A stretch of DNA of 51,450 nucleotides from a virus, in the IMG/VR virus record IMGVR_UViG_3300046522_000347, positions 1-51,450 of that record; one strand, given 5' to 3'. Under the pieces are notes generated by a model. That model was not told the origin of the DNA, ran no database searches, and was given only the letters and a program-made list of their open reading frames with translations. Positions 31,594 through 40,259 of this stretch are shown piece by piece. Position 1 is the stretch's first letter; every line of letters begins with the position of its first letter. Both the position numbers and the translations under genes were made by a program.

Positions 31594-33117
31594 ATGTCCA
31601 TTCCGGCAAAAAAACTTGTCAACGTTATCCCCGGCGTCATCGGGGCGGGCGGTGCGGCGCTGGCCCTGTCAGGTCTGATCCTGACCGCAAACACCGCCGT
31701 TCCGATCGGCGCGGTACAGCAGTTCTCCACCGCCGACGCCGTGTCGAACTTCTTCGGCCCGACCAGCACCGAAGCGAAACTCGGCGCGATATACTTCGCA
31801 GGCTTCGACAACTCGACCGCCAAACCGGCAAACCTGCTGTTCTGGCAGTATCCGACTGCCCCCGTGTCCGCATACCTGCGCGGCGGTTCCGTGGCGTCGA
31901 TGACCCTCGCGCAACTGCAGGCGATCGCAGCCGGCACGATGAGCGTGACCGTTGACGGCGTCGTCAAGACCTCGTCGTCGATCAACCTCGCAGGTGCTAC
32001 CAGCTTCAGCAACGCGGCGACGATCATCACTGCGGCGTTCACTGGCGGCCCGACCGTCACCTATGACGCGCAGCGCGCCGCGTTCGTCGCAACCTCGGGC
32101 ACGACCGGCGCGACGTCGACGATCGGGTTCGGTTCCGGTGCGATGGCAACCGCCCTGAACATGACGCAGGCGCTCGGCGCGGTCACGTCGCAAGGTGCAG
32201 CCGCCAGCACGCCGGCAGGCGCAATGACGGCTATCGTCGCAAAGGCGCTCAACTGGGCCGCGTTCATGACCACGTTCGAACCGCTCATCGCCGACAAGAT
32301 CGCCTTCGCGACCTGGGCGTCGCAACAGGGCGACCGCTTCGCGTATGCGTGCTGGGACACCGACATCAACGCGACCGCACAGGGCAACACGACCAGCTTC
32401 GGCGCGCAGGCTAAAGCACTGAGCCTGTCGGGCAGTATCCCCCTGACGGCCGACGCCAACGCTGCCGCAGCCCTAGGCGTGACCGTCACCGATCTGGCGC
32501 AACCGCTCGCCGCGTTCATGCTCGGCTATCTGGCATCGATCGACTTCGCGCGCACGAACGGTCGCACGACGGCGGCGTATCGCAGTCAAGGCGGCGTCGT
32601 GCCCGGTGTGACCGACGCAACGGTCGGCGATACGCTGATCGCGAACGGCTACAACTTCTACGGCAATTACGCCACGTCGCAACAGGCGTTCACCTTCCTG
32701 CAGCCGGGTCAAATCTCGGGCCGCTTCAAGTGGATCGACAGCTTCGCGAACGAAGTGTGGATGAACGCCAATTTCCAACAAGTCCTCATGGCGTTCATGG
32801 CGTCGGCCGGTTCGATCCCGTACAACAACGTCGGCTATGCGGACATCGAAACCGTGTTGCAAGACCCGATCAATCAGGCGCTCGACTTCGGCGCGATCCG
32901 TGGCGGCGTGTCGCTGTCGGGCTCGCAGATCGTGGCGGTAAATTCGTACGCCGGCCAGAGCATCGACACGGTGTTGGCGACGCGCGGTTGGTATCTGAGC
33001 ATCAAAGACCCCGGCGCGGCGGTGCGCGCGGCCCGTGGCACGCCGCAAATGACGTTCTTTTACTGCGACGGCGGTTCGGTCCAGCAAATGAGCCTCGCGT
33101 CCCTGCTGGTCCAATAA
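31594..33117 (+). CDS. Tail sheath protein (DUF3383 family)
   Basis: A 507-aa contractile-tail sheath protein: VIPGVIGAGGAALALSGLIL, VQQFSTADAVSNFFGPTSTE, ANLLFWQYPTAPVSAYLRGG, then RFAYACWDTDINATAQ and a C-terminal ATRGWYLSIKDPGAAVRAAR. This is the order found in DUF3383 sheath proteins and it identifies the phage as a myovirus type. It is followed directly by the tube gene. Confidence 0.88.
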   Translation: MSIPAKKLVNVIPGVIGAGGAALALSGLILTANTAVPIGAVQQFSTADAVSNFFGPTSTEAKLGAIYFAGFDNSTAKPANLLFWQYPTAPVSAYLRGGSVASMTLAQLQAIAAGTMSVTVDGVVKTSSSINLAGATSFSNAATIITAAFTGGPTVTYDAQRAAFVATSGTTGATSTIGFGSGAMATALNMTQALGAVTSQGAAASTPAGAMTAIVAKALNWAAFMTTFEPLIADKIAFATWASQQGDRFAYACWDTDINATAQGNTTSFGAQAKALSLSGSIPLTADANAAAALGVTVTDLAQPLAAFMLGYLASIDFARTNGRTTAAYRSQGGVVPGVTDATVGDTLIANGYNFYGNYATSQQAFTFLQPGQISGRFKWIDSFANEVWMNANFQQVLMAFMASAGSIPYNNVGYADIETVLQDPINQALDFGAIRGGVSLSGSQIVAVNSYAGQSIDTVLATRGWYLSIKDPGAAVRAARGTPQMTFFYCDGGSVQQMSLASLLVQ

Positions 33118-33131
33118 AGGAGAAATAAACG

Positions 33132-33563
33132 ATGGCTACCCTTACCACTGCAAACAGCGCCGTATCCCTCGTCGTGCGCGGCCTGTTCCCTGTCCCGCAA
33201 CGCCTGCAGGGATACGCTACTGACGATTCGTTCGCGGCCGAAGACGTCAACCCGATGGAAGTTCAAATGGGCGTCGACGGGCAACTGTCGGGCGGTTACG
33301 TGCCGTACTCGACCGCGATCACGTTCACCTTCCAGGCTGACAGCCCGAGCGTCGCCATGTTCGACACCGTGTTGGAAGCACAGAAGGCGAACAAGGAAGG
33401 TTTCATCTTCGACGGTACGATCATTATCCAAGGTACGGGCGACAAGTACGCCTGCACCAAGGGTTATCTCACGACCGCGACGCCGATGTCGACGGCAAAG
33501 AAGATGCTCCAACCGCGTAAGTTCACCCTCACGTTCCAAGACGTGACGAAAGCCCCGGTGTAA
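33132..33563 (+). CDS. Tail tube protein (DUF3277 family)
   Basis: A 143-aa protein: YATDDSFAAEDVNPMEVQMG, STAITFTFQADSPSVAMFDT, and a KMLQPRKFTLTFQDV ending, which is the DUF3277 tail tube pattern. An AAGGAG site precedes the ATG. It sits between sheath and tail assembly chaperone, as expected. Confidence 0.88.
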   Translation: MATLTTANSAVSLVVRGLFPVPQRLQGYATDDSFAAEDVNPMEVQMGVDGQLSGGYVPYSTAITFTFQADSPSVAMFDTVLEAQKANKEGFIFDGTIIIQGTGDKYACTKGYLTTATPMSTAKKMLQPRKFTLTFQDVTKAPV

Positions 33564-33565
33564 TC

Positions 33566-33994
33566 ATGGCGCGCAAAGAGATCATCTGGACTGCATCTGT
33601 CGGCCGCGACAAGGGCAAGAAGTTCCAAATCACGGAGATGTCCGCGCGCGCCGGCCACGCCTGGGCAACCCGGCTGTTGCTGGCACTCATGGGCTCGGGC
33701 GTGGAGATCGACGAGGACATCGCCGCGCGCGGGCTGGCGGGACTGGCAACGGTCGCCCTGACCGCTGTCGGCAAGGTCAACTCGTCGGTTGCGCTGCCGC
33801 TCATGGACGAACTGCTCGATTGCGTGATGTCGGTCCAGGAACGCGCAACCCGCAAATGGATCGATGACGACTTCGAAGAGGTCGCGACCATCTTCCAGTT
33901 GCAGAAGGCTGTCTTCGATCTGCATGTCGAGCCTTTTACTTCCGGCGGCCTGTTGACTTCGGCGTCCACGAAGGAAGCGGCAACCGCCGATTAA
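33566..33994 (+). CDS. Tail assembly chaperone, short form
   Basis: A 142-aa protein between tube and tape measure, the position of phage tail assembly chaperones (gpG-like). Mid part: MSARAGHAWATRLLLALMGS, then ATVALTAVGKVNSSVALPLM and KWIDDDFEEVATIFQLQKAV. Its last 18 residues after EPF (TSGGLLTSAST...) look unlike a fold end. A longer form is probably made by a -1 shift near 33934-33937. Confidence 0.78.
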   Translation: MARKEIIWTASVGRDKGKKFQITEMSARAGHAWATRLLLALMGSGVEIDEDIAARGLAGLATVALTAVGKVNSSVALPLMDELLDCVMSVQERATRKWIDDDFEEVATIFQLQKAVFDLHVEPFTSGGLLTSASTKEAATAD

Positions 33995-34167
33995 TCGAGT
34001 ACGCTAACGTGCCGGCGACAATCGGCACGGTTGTATCTAAAGGTCTTGCGACCCTTCACGAATTGGACACCGTGTATGGGACGCAAGACCTTTACGATAT
34101 GTTGGAAATCATCGCCGTCGATTCTCATAACGAGCGAATCATGCGGCAGGCACAGGGCGCAAAATGA
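33937..34167 (+). CDS. Tail assembly chaperone C-terminal extension (gpGT-like, -1 frame)
   Basis: In the -1 frame the DNA reads on as RRLIEYANVPATIGTVVSKG, then LATLHELDTVYGTQDLYDML and EIIAVDSHNERIMRQAQGAK, a sequence typical of the long tail chaperone form. At 33934-33937 TTTT lets tRNA-Phe slip from TTT to TTT (zero frame cct ttt act; -1 frame gcc ttt tac). The fusion would be about 200 aa. The stop overlaps the tape measure ATG. The extension has no convincing start codon of its own. Confidence 0.7.
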   Translation, partial: YFRRPVDFGVHEGSGNRRLIEYANVPATIGTVVSKGLATLHELDTVYGTQDLYDMLEIIAVDSHNERIMRQAQGAK

Positions 34168-36122
34168 GCACAACCGTTATCGACGCATTCGTGACGACTC
34201 TCGGCCTAGACGGTACGCTGTTCCGTAAGGGCATGAAGGACGCGGAGACCGCACAAGAAAAGCTCGACAAGAAAACCAAACAGATCAACCGCGACCGCGA
34301 GAAGGGCGAGCAGGACGCCGCGAAGGCGCGCGAGAAGCGACAAAAGCAACTCGACGATCAGGGTAAAAAGACCCTCGACAACTACAAGAAGATCCGCAAC
34401 GAACTGTTGTCGATCACCGCCCTATTTACGGCCGGCGTGGGGATCAAAGAATTCCTCACCAACACGATCAACACCGCCGCGAACCTGGGCTATCTGTCGC
34501 AGAATCTGCGCATGTCGACCGAGGACTTAACGTCGTGGCAGCGCGCCAGCGAACGTGCGGGCGGCAGCGCTGAAGGCATCATCGGCCAGTTGAAGGAGTC
34601 GGCCGAAACGCTCGCGCAATTGAAGTCCGGCTTCGGTCCGAACGAAGGTCTTCAAAACTTCTTCCGCTTCGGTGGCAACGCTGACGACCTGAAGGACGGC
34701 AACACGTACCTGCTCGCCCGGTCGCGCATCATCGCGGATCTGTTCAAGCGTGATCCGGCGCAAGCGGCGCTCATCGCTAAACAGATGGGCATCGCAGAAG
34801 ATCAATTCAACTTCCTGAAGCAAGGTCCGGCCGCCGTTATGGCGATGGTCCAGGCGCAGGAAAAGAACGCTGCCATCACCGCGAAGGACGCGGCTGAAGC
34901 GCTCAAGTTGAAGAATCGCCTACTCGACCTGCGTGACAGCCTGACGAGCACGGGGACGCGCATCGCCGTCCAGTTGATCCCGCTCATCGACATGCTCGTC
35001 CTGAAGCTGAGCAAGCTGTCGCAATGGGCCGTCGATCATAAAGACGATATCGCGCGCTGGGTCGACAATATGACCGTGTGGATAAAGGATTTCACGAAGA
35101 CGGCGAACGGCGCGGCGGAAGCGGTCGGGGGCTGGAAAAACGTCCTGATCGGCCTCGCCGCGATCAAAGCCGTATCGATGGCCGCGAGCCTGCTATCCCT
35201 CGCGGGGTCGCTCGTCCAGGTGGCAAGCGGCCTATCCGCCGTGGCTGCCGGCGGCGGCGCCCTGGGCGTGTTGTCGGGCCTTGCGGGCGTCGGGCTGGCA
35301 GGTGCTGCGGGGTACGGCGTCGGCAGCGTCATCAGTAACAACCTGGGCGACGACACCAACAACAGTATCGGGCGCGGTATCGCCCGCGTGCTCGCGAAGA
35401 TGGGCGTAAAGAGTGCACAGGAAGCGCTCGACAACGAAGCTGCCGCCAGCACTGCGCAGCGTTCGGCATCCGGCAAGATCACGTCGGGGCGTAAGTCCTC
35501 CGACCCGAAACAGATCGTCGACAAGCTGATCGCGATGGGCTGGACGCCCGAGCAGGCCGCCGGCATCGCCGCAAGCTTCATGCAGGAAAGCGGGCTAGAC
35601 CCGGCCGCGCGCAATTCGACGTCCGGCGCGTACGGTATCGGGCAATGGCTCGGCTCGCGCGTGGGCGACTTCAAGGCGTTCATCGGGCGCGATCTCGCAG
35701 GATCTTCCCTGGACGACCAATTGAAGTTCTTCCAACACGAGGTCACGAACGGCAAGGAAAAGCGTGCGGGCGACCTGCTGCGCGTGGCGCAGACGGCAGA
35801 AGAGGCGGCGCGCATCCATTCGGAGGCGTACGAGCGTCCCGGATCGGCCGAAGCCAACGTCGCGCGCCGTCAGCGTCTCGCGGCACAACTGGCGGCAGGT
35901 GGGCGCGCTGCCAACGTGGCCGCCGTGGGCGCAATCCCGACTGGTGCACCTGCAGCGGCCCCCGTGATCGGCGGCACGACCAGCACGAGTACGACGGAGG
36001 TTAAAATCGACAACATCACGGTCAACACGAAGGCGACCGACGCGCAGGGCATCGCGACATCGATTCGTCCGGCTATCGAGAAATACACCTTCGCAACGCA
36101 AGCCAACACGGGGATTCGATAA
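34164..36122 (+). CDS. Tape measure protein with tail lysozyme domain
   Basis: A 652-aa protein. The N-terminal 110 residues form a long Lys/Glu/Gln-rich coiled coil (KDAETAQEKLDKKTKQINRD). Helical regions follow, and hydrophobic/Gly-rich membrane-active segments lie at 325-395 (VSMAASLLSLAGSLVQVASG; GVGLAGAAGYGVGSVISNNL). Residues 450-570 form a phage tail lysozyme-like domain (MGWTPEQAAGIAASFMQESG, GAYGIGQWLG), with the catalytic Glu candidate in QESG. It sets tail length and probably cuts peptidoglycan during entry. Confidence 0.87.
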   Translation: MSTTVIDAFVTTLGLDGTLFRKGMKDAETAQEKLDKKTKQINRDREKGEQDAAKAREKRQKQLDDQGKKTLDNYKKIRNELLSITALFTAGVGIKEFLTNTINTAANLGYLSQNLRMSTEDLTSWQRASERAGGSAEGIIGQLKESAETLAQLKSGFGPNEGLQNFFRFGGNADDLKDGNTYLLARSRIIADLFKRDPAQAALIAKQMGIAEDQFNFLKQGPAAVMAMVQAQEKNAAITAKDAAEALKLKNRLLDLRDSLTSTGTRIAVQLIPLIDMLVLKLSKLSQWAVDHKDDIARWVDNMTVWIKDFTKTANGAAEAVGGWKNVLIGLAAIKAVSMAASLLSLAGSLVQVASGLSAVAAGGGALGVLSGLAGVGLAGAAGYGVGSVISNNLGDDTNNSIGRGIARVLAKMGVKSAQEALDNEAAASTAQRSASGKITSGRKSSDPKQIVDKLIAMGWTPEQAAGIAASFMQESGLDPAARNSTSGAYGIGQWLGSRVGDFKAFIGRDLAGSSLDDQLKFFQHEVTNGKEKRAGDLLRVAQTAEEAARIHSEAYERPGSAEANVARRQRLAAQLAAGGRAANVAAVGAIPTGAPAAAPVIGGTTSTSTTEVKIDNITVNTKATDAQGIATSIRPAIEKYTFATQANTGIR

Positions 36123-36763
36123 TGGCACTCGACCTCATTCCAAAATCACTTTACCCCCTCGTGCCGCAGGCGCCCGGCGTGCCGCCGCTGCTGCGCGGGG
36201 TGGCGCAGATCATCGATAGTGCAACGCTCGGATACCTGGGAGTGAGCGACGCGCTCAACGGCATCATCGGCGCGCCCGTCGTGCGGTGGACCGTGTTCGA
36301 CGACGCCGGCAAGTCAATCGCGGATTATGACTCCGTTCTCGCGTTCGGATACCAGAACGAAGCGCGCATCTCGGACTATCCGATCGAGCAAGGCCAGTTC
36401 GCCTCCTACAACAAGACGGATGCGCCCTACGACGTCATGGTGACGTTCACGTGCGGTGGCAGCGAAGAACGTCGCACGGCGTTCCTGTCGGCACTGGAAG
36501 ACGCGCGCGAGTCCCTGCAGACCTATACCGTGACCACGCCGGAATACTCGTACCGGAACGTCAATTTCGTCGGCATGCGCGTTCAGCGCAGCGTGCGCGA
36601 AGGCGCAACCCTGCTGACGGTTGAGATGGTCGGTAGGGAAATCCGCAACACGTCGTCGACGACATACTCGCCACCCAAGAGTGACGCGGGTTACAGCCTG
36701 ATCGAACAAGGTTTGATCCAGACCGTCGACGATCCGACCTTTGACGTTACGGGGGTTGTATGA
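36122..36763 (+). CDS. Baseplate/tail-tip protein, 213 aa
   Basis: Located after the tape measure. Visible parts: IGAPVVRWTVFDDAGKSIAD, FGYQNEARISDYPIEQGQFA, SYNKTDAPYDVMVTFTCGGS, then ERRTAFLSALEDARESLQTY and a mid-C-terminal VGMRVQRSVREGATLLTVEM. This pattern is shared by phage baseplate proteins that follow the tape measure. It overlaps the next gene by ATGA. Confidence 0.72.
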   Translation: MALDLIPKSLYPLVPQAPGVPPLLRGVAQIIDSATLGYLGVSDALNGIIGAPVVRWTVFDDAGKSIADYDSVLAFGYQNEARISDYPIEQGQFASYNKTDAPYDVMVTFTCGGSEERRTAFLSALEDARESLQTYTVTTPEYSYRNVNFVGMRVQRSVREGATLLTVEMVGREIRNTSSTTYSPPKSDAGYSLIEQGLIQTVDDPTFDVTGVV

Positions 36764-37053
36764 CGCAATATATTCCTCTCGCCGCGACGCCGTCGCAACG
36801 CTGCACCGTCAATCTCGGCGGGCAACAATGCGTCGTCCAGGTCGATCAAAAGTACCCTGGCGGCGTGTTCCTGACGCTGACGGCAAACGGCAAACCCGTC
36901 GTCACTTCGCGCATCTGTCGCGACCGTGTCGGATTGGTGCGCTCGCGCTACCTGCCGTTCTTCGGCAATCTGGCATTCGTCGACACGCAGGGCACCGATG
37001 ATCCGGATTGGTCCGGCTTCGGAACCCGGTACAAGCTGGCGTACATCCCATGA
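36760..37053 (+). CDS. Baseplate plug-like protein, 97 aa
   Basis: A small beta-rich protein: YIPLAATPSQRCTVNLGGQQ, FLTLTANGKPVV, then YLPFFGNLAFVDTQGTDDPD and RYKLAYI. This matches the small plug/hub cofactor commonly encoded before the gp44-like hub. It is coupled to both neighbours by ATGA. Confidence 0.75.
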   Translation: MTQYIPLAATPSQRCTVNLGGQQCVVQVDQKYPGGVFLTLTANGKPVVTSRICRDRVGLVRSRYLPFFGNLAFVDTQGTDDPDWSGFGTRYKLAYIP

Positions 37054-37907
37054 CCACGCGTAAGGTTCTGGAACTCACCGTCACGTTGGGCAGCGGCACA
37101 TTCGGCGAGGACGTCGGCGATACGGTCACGCTGTCGGGTTTCCGCATGGCGGCCGACATCACCGCGCCGGGCGGCGACGCAATGGGGTGCTGTCAACTGC
37201 GCGTGTACGGCCTGCGCAATGACCTCATGAACAAGCTGACGACCATCGGCCCCGTGAACGCAGCAATCCGCGCAAAGAACGCCATCGTGCTGTCTGCCGG
37301 CGAGGACGGCGGCGCGATCAATACGGCGTTCCAAGGGACCATTCTCGACGCCTGGGCGGACTACAACGCCGCACCTGACGTCGCCTTCAACATCATCGCG
37401 TATGCTGGCCTGAGCGCCGCAGTAAAGCCCGTCACGCCGACAAGCTATAAGGGCTCGGCCGACGTCGCCTCGATCGTGTCCGAGATCGCAACCGGGGAAA
37501 TGGGGCTCGCGTTCGAAAACAACGGCGTCGACGTCAAGATTGCAAGCCCGTACCTGAGCGGGACGGCGATGACGAAGATTCGATCCATCGCGCAGGCGGC
37601 GGACATCCTGTGGTCTATTGATCGCGGCACGCTCGCCATCTGGCCGCGCGACGGCTCGCGGCAAGGCCCGACGCCCACGATATCCCCGGATACCGGCATG
37701 GTGGGCTATCCGTCGCTGTCGAGCAAGGGGCTCACTGTTAGAATGCTGTTCAACCCCACGATTCGACTCGGCGCGGACGTGGAGATTCAAAGCGCCGTGC
37801 AGATGGCGTGCGGGACGTGGCGCGTTTTCAACTTTACCCACAACCTTTCGTGCGAGATGCCGGACGGGCCGTGGTTCACTACCGTGGAAGCATACAATGC
37901 AGGATGA
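37050..37907 (+). CDS. Baseplate hub protein (Mu gpP/gp44-like)
   Basis: A 285-aa protein: SGFRMAADITAPGGDAMGCC, LRVYGLRNDLMNKLTTIGPV, then a domain with ILWSIDRGTLAIWPRDGSRQ, GMVGYPSLSSKGLTVRMLFN and FNFTHNLSCEMPDGPWFTTV, the hub family order. ATG 37050 overlaps the plug gene stop; an earlier in-frame ATG would run into that gene. Confidence 0.82.
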   Translation: MTTRKVLELTVTLGSGTFGEDVGDTVTLSGFRMAADITAPGGDAMGCCQLRVYGLRNDLMNKLTTIGPVNAAIRAKNAIVLSAGEDGGAINTAFQGTILDAWADYNAAPDVAFNIIAYAGLSAAVKPVTPTSYKGSADVASIVSEIATGEMGLAFENNGVDVKIASPYLSGTAMTKIRSIAQAADILWSIDRGTLAIWPRDGSRQGPTPTISPDTGMVGYPSLSSKGLTVRMLFNPTIRLGADVEIQSAVQMACGTWRVFNFTHNLSCEMPDGPWFTTVEAYNAG

Positions 37908-38682
37908 CGCAGGATATTACGGGACGCAGCGGCCGGACGACGCGAGCGGCGAATATAACGCGCTCGCCTTCGTCGTAAAGCAAATCCTCAACGGGCGCAA
38001 CTTCTGCGCCTGGGTCAAGGTCGTCAACGTGGATGCGCCGGGCGGGCTCGCGCTGGCGGGCACGGTGGACGTGCAACCGCTCGTGAACCAGCTTGACGGA
38101 CAAGGGCAACCGGTTCCGCACGGGGTCGTGAACGACATCCCGTATTTCCGCGCGCAGGGCGGCACGAACGCGATCATCATCGACCCGCAAGTCGGCGACA
38201 TCGGCCTATGCGTGTTCGCCGATCGGGATAGCTCGGGTGTGCAGTCGGCACGTGGCGCCGCGAACCCCGGCAGCTTCCGGCGCAACGACATGGCGGACGG
38301 CTTCTACTTCGGCGGCATGCTCAACGCCGTGCCGGACCAATATGTGATGTTCACCGAAGACGGCATCGAAATTGTGTCGCCGACGAAGATCACCATGCAA
38401 GCGCCTGAGATCGACCTTATCGCCCCCGTGATCAGCATGCAGGCCGACACGTCGATCACCGCCACGACACCCACGTTCACCATCAACGGCGACCTGCACA
38501 CGACGGGTGCGTCCTCGCTCGACGGCGACATCACTGCCGGCGCGAACGTCAACGCGAGCGGCACCGTGACCGCACCGAACATCGTCGGCACCACCAACGT
38601 ATCTTTCGGCGGCAAATCCGGCATCGCCCACCATCACGACGGCGGCACGCTCGGGTCCGGACAAACGGGGGCGCCTGTATGA
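37897..38682 (+). CDS. Baseplate spike protein (gp138-like)
   Basis: A 261-aa protein. The N-terminal half is an OB-like spike domain (AFVVKQILNGRNFCAWVKVV, PYFRAQGGTNAIIIDPQVGD, CVFADRDSSG). The C-terminal half is a repetitive triangular beta-helix (ITMQAPEIDLIAPVISMQAD; TFTINGDLHTTGASSLDGDI) ending with a His-rich AHHHDGG apex that could hold a metal ion. It starts inside the end of the hub gene (11-bp overlap). Confidence 0.85.
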   Translation: MQDDAGYYGTQRPDDASGEYNALAFVVKQILNGRNFCAWVKVVNVDAPGGLALAGTVDVQPLVNQLDGQGQPVPHGVVNDIPYFRAQGGTNAIIIDPQVGDIGLCVFADRDSSGVQSARGAANPGSFRRNDMADGFYFGGMLNAVPDQYVMFTEDGIEIVSPTKITMQAPEIDLIAPVISMQADTSITATTPTFTINGDLHTTGASSLDGDITAGANVNASGTVTAPNIVGTTNVSFGGKSGIAHHHDGGTLGSGQTGAPV

Positions 38683-39029
38683 ACACTCTTCTGCTCGATC
38701 AATCCGAATGGGACTTGGTGCTCGACGCGTCCGGCAACATCGCGGTTGCTGCGGAACCGTACGCCGTGGCGCAGGACGTCGCTAGCGCTGTCCGCGTGTT
38801 TGCTGGCGAACTTTGGTACGACACATCGCAGGGCGTCCCGTATCCGTCCGACGTGCTGGGGGAAACCCCGTCCCTGCAATACCTCAAGTCGAAGATCGAA
38901 GCCGCAGCGCTCACCGTGCCGAAAGTCGTCAAGGCACGCTGCCTGTTCGCTTCGCTGGACGGCCGCGTGTTGACGGGTCAAATCCAAGTGATCGATGTCG
39001 ACGGCGTCGAAAACAACGTTTCGTTTTAA
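38679..39029 (+). CDS. Baseplate wedge protein (gp25/GPW-like)
   Basis: A 116-aa protein: LDASGNIAVAAEPYAVAQDV, ASAVRVFAGELWYDTSQGVP and LQYLKSKIEAAALTVPKVVK, the pattern of small wedge proteins that precede baseplate J. It would link the hub to the wedge. It overlaps the spike gene by ATGA. Confidence 0.82.
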   Translation: MNTLLLDQSEWDLVLDASGNIAVAAEPYAVAQDVASAVRVFAGELWYDTSQGVPYPSDVLGETPSLQYLKSKIEAAALTVPKVVKARCLFASLDGRVLTGQIQVIDVDGVENNVSF

Positions 39030-39038
39030 GGACCAATC

Positions 39039-40259
39039 ATGGCAGGTACAACTAGCGTCCCACCGATCATATTCACCCCGACCGGCCTGACTCTGCCGTC
39101 CGACGCCGAGATCCTGAGCGGCGTACAGGCCGACATGAACGCCGCGTTCGGGGGCAACCTCAACCCGTCGCTGTCCACGCCGCAGGGCCAGCTTGCAACG
39201 TCGCAGGCGGCGTGCATCTCGGACAAGAATGCCAAGTTCGCGCAGTTCGTCGGGCAGATCGACCCGGACACGGCTGACGGCGCGATGCAAGACGCGATCG
39301 CCCGCATTTACTTCTTGACGCGCCGCCCCGCAACGTCGACTGTCGTGAGCGTTGATTGCCTGGGAAAGGCCGGCGTGACGATCCCAGTCGGCGCACTCGT
39401 CCAGGACGGCAACGGCAACACGTACGCGTGCACCGCTGCGGGCACGATCCCCACGGGGGGTACGATCGCGCTGCCTTTCGCTGCGACCGTCACCGGCCCG
39501 ACGCCGTGCCCTATCGGTGCGATCTCGGGCGCCCCGTACCGTGCGATTCCCGGATGGGACCGCGCGTCGAACAGCACGGCCGGCGTGATGGGTACGCTTG
39601 TTGAAAGCCGCGCGGAGTTCGAATACCGCCGCCGCCAGTCCGTCGCCATCAACGGCAAAGGTACGCTGCAGTCGATTTACGCCAACGTGTTCGACGTGGA
39701 CGGAGTGCTCGACGTGTACGCGGTAGAGAACGTGCAGGACACCGCCGCCGCTACGGGGGCGACCGGTTACATGCTCGCGCCGCATTCGCTGTATGTCGCG
39801 GTCGTCGGTGGCGCGGCGGCGGACGTCGCCAAAGCGATTTGGACGCACAAAGACGTGGGCGCGAACTACAACGGCAACACGTCGGTTGATGTCGTCGACG
39901 ACAGCGGGTATCAATACCCCTACCCTACGTACACGGTTAAATTCCAGGCCCCGACTGCGACGCCCGTAAAATTCGCCGTTCAAATCGCCAACAATCCGAC
40001 CCTGCCGGCCGACATCGTCGCGCAGGTCAAGGCCGCCATCGTGAACGCATTTGCTGGCGGCGACGGCGGTCAACGCGCGCGAATCGGTGCGACAATCTAC
40101 GCAAGCCGGTTCTACGCCCCGATTGCCTCGTTATCATCGGCGGTATCGATTCTGTCCGTCCAAATCGGAACCGTGACGGCAAATCAAATTTCGCTGACGA
40201 TGGGGATCGATCAGGCACCCGCCGTGACCACTAACGACATTACTGTGACCCTCGTATGA
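39039..40259 (+). CDS. Baseplate J-like protein
   Basis: A 406-aa wedge protein: PSDAEILSGVQADMNAAFGG, STPQGQLATSQAACISDKNA, VDCLGKAGVTIPVGALVQDG, then SRAEFEYRRRQSVAINGKGT and VVGGAAADVAKAIWTHKDVG, the Baseplate_J family order. AAGGA lies upstream of ATG 39039. The next gene overlaps by ATGA. Confidence 0.88.
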   Translation: MAGTTSVPPIIFTPTGLTLPSDAEILSGVQADMNAAFGGNLNPSLSTPQGQLATSQAACISDKNAKFAQFVGQIDPDTADGAMQDAIARIYFLTRRPATSTVVSVDCLGKAGVTIPVGALVQDGNGNTYACTAAGTIPTGGTIALPFAATVTGPTPCPIGAISGAPYRAIPGWDRASNSTAGVMGTLVESRAEFEYRRRQSVAINGKGTLQSIYANVFDVDGVLDVYAVENVQDTAAATGATGYMLAPHSLYVAVVGGAAADVAKAIWTHKDVGANYNGNTSVDVVDDSGYQYPYPTYTVKFQAPTATPVKFAVQIANNPTLPADIVAQVKAAIVNAFAGGDGGQRARIGATIYASRFYAPIASLSSAVSILSVQIGTVTANQISLTMGIDQAPAVTTNDITVTLV

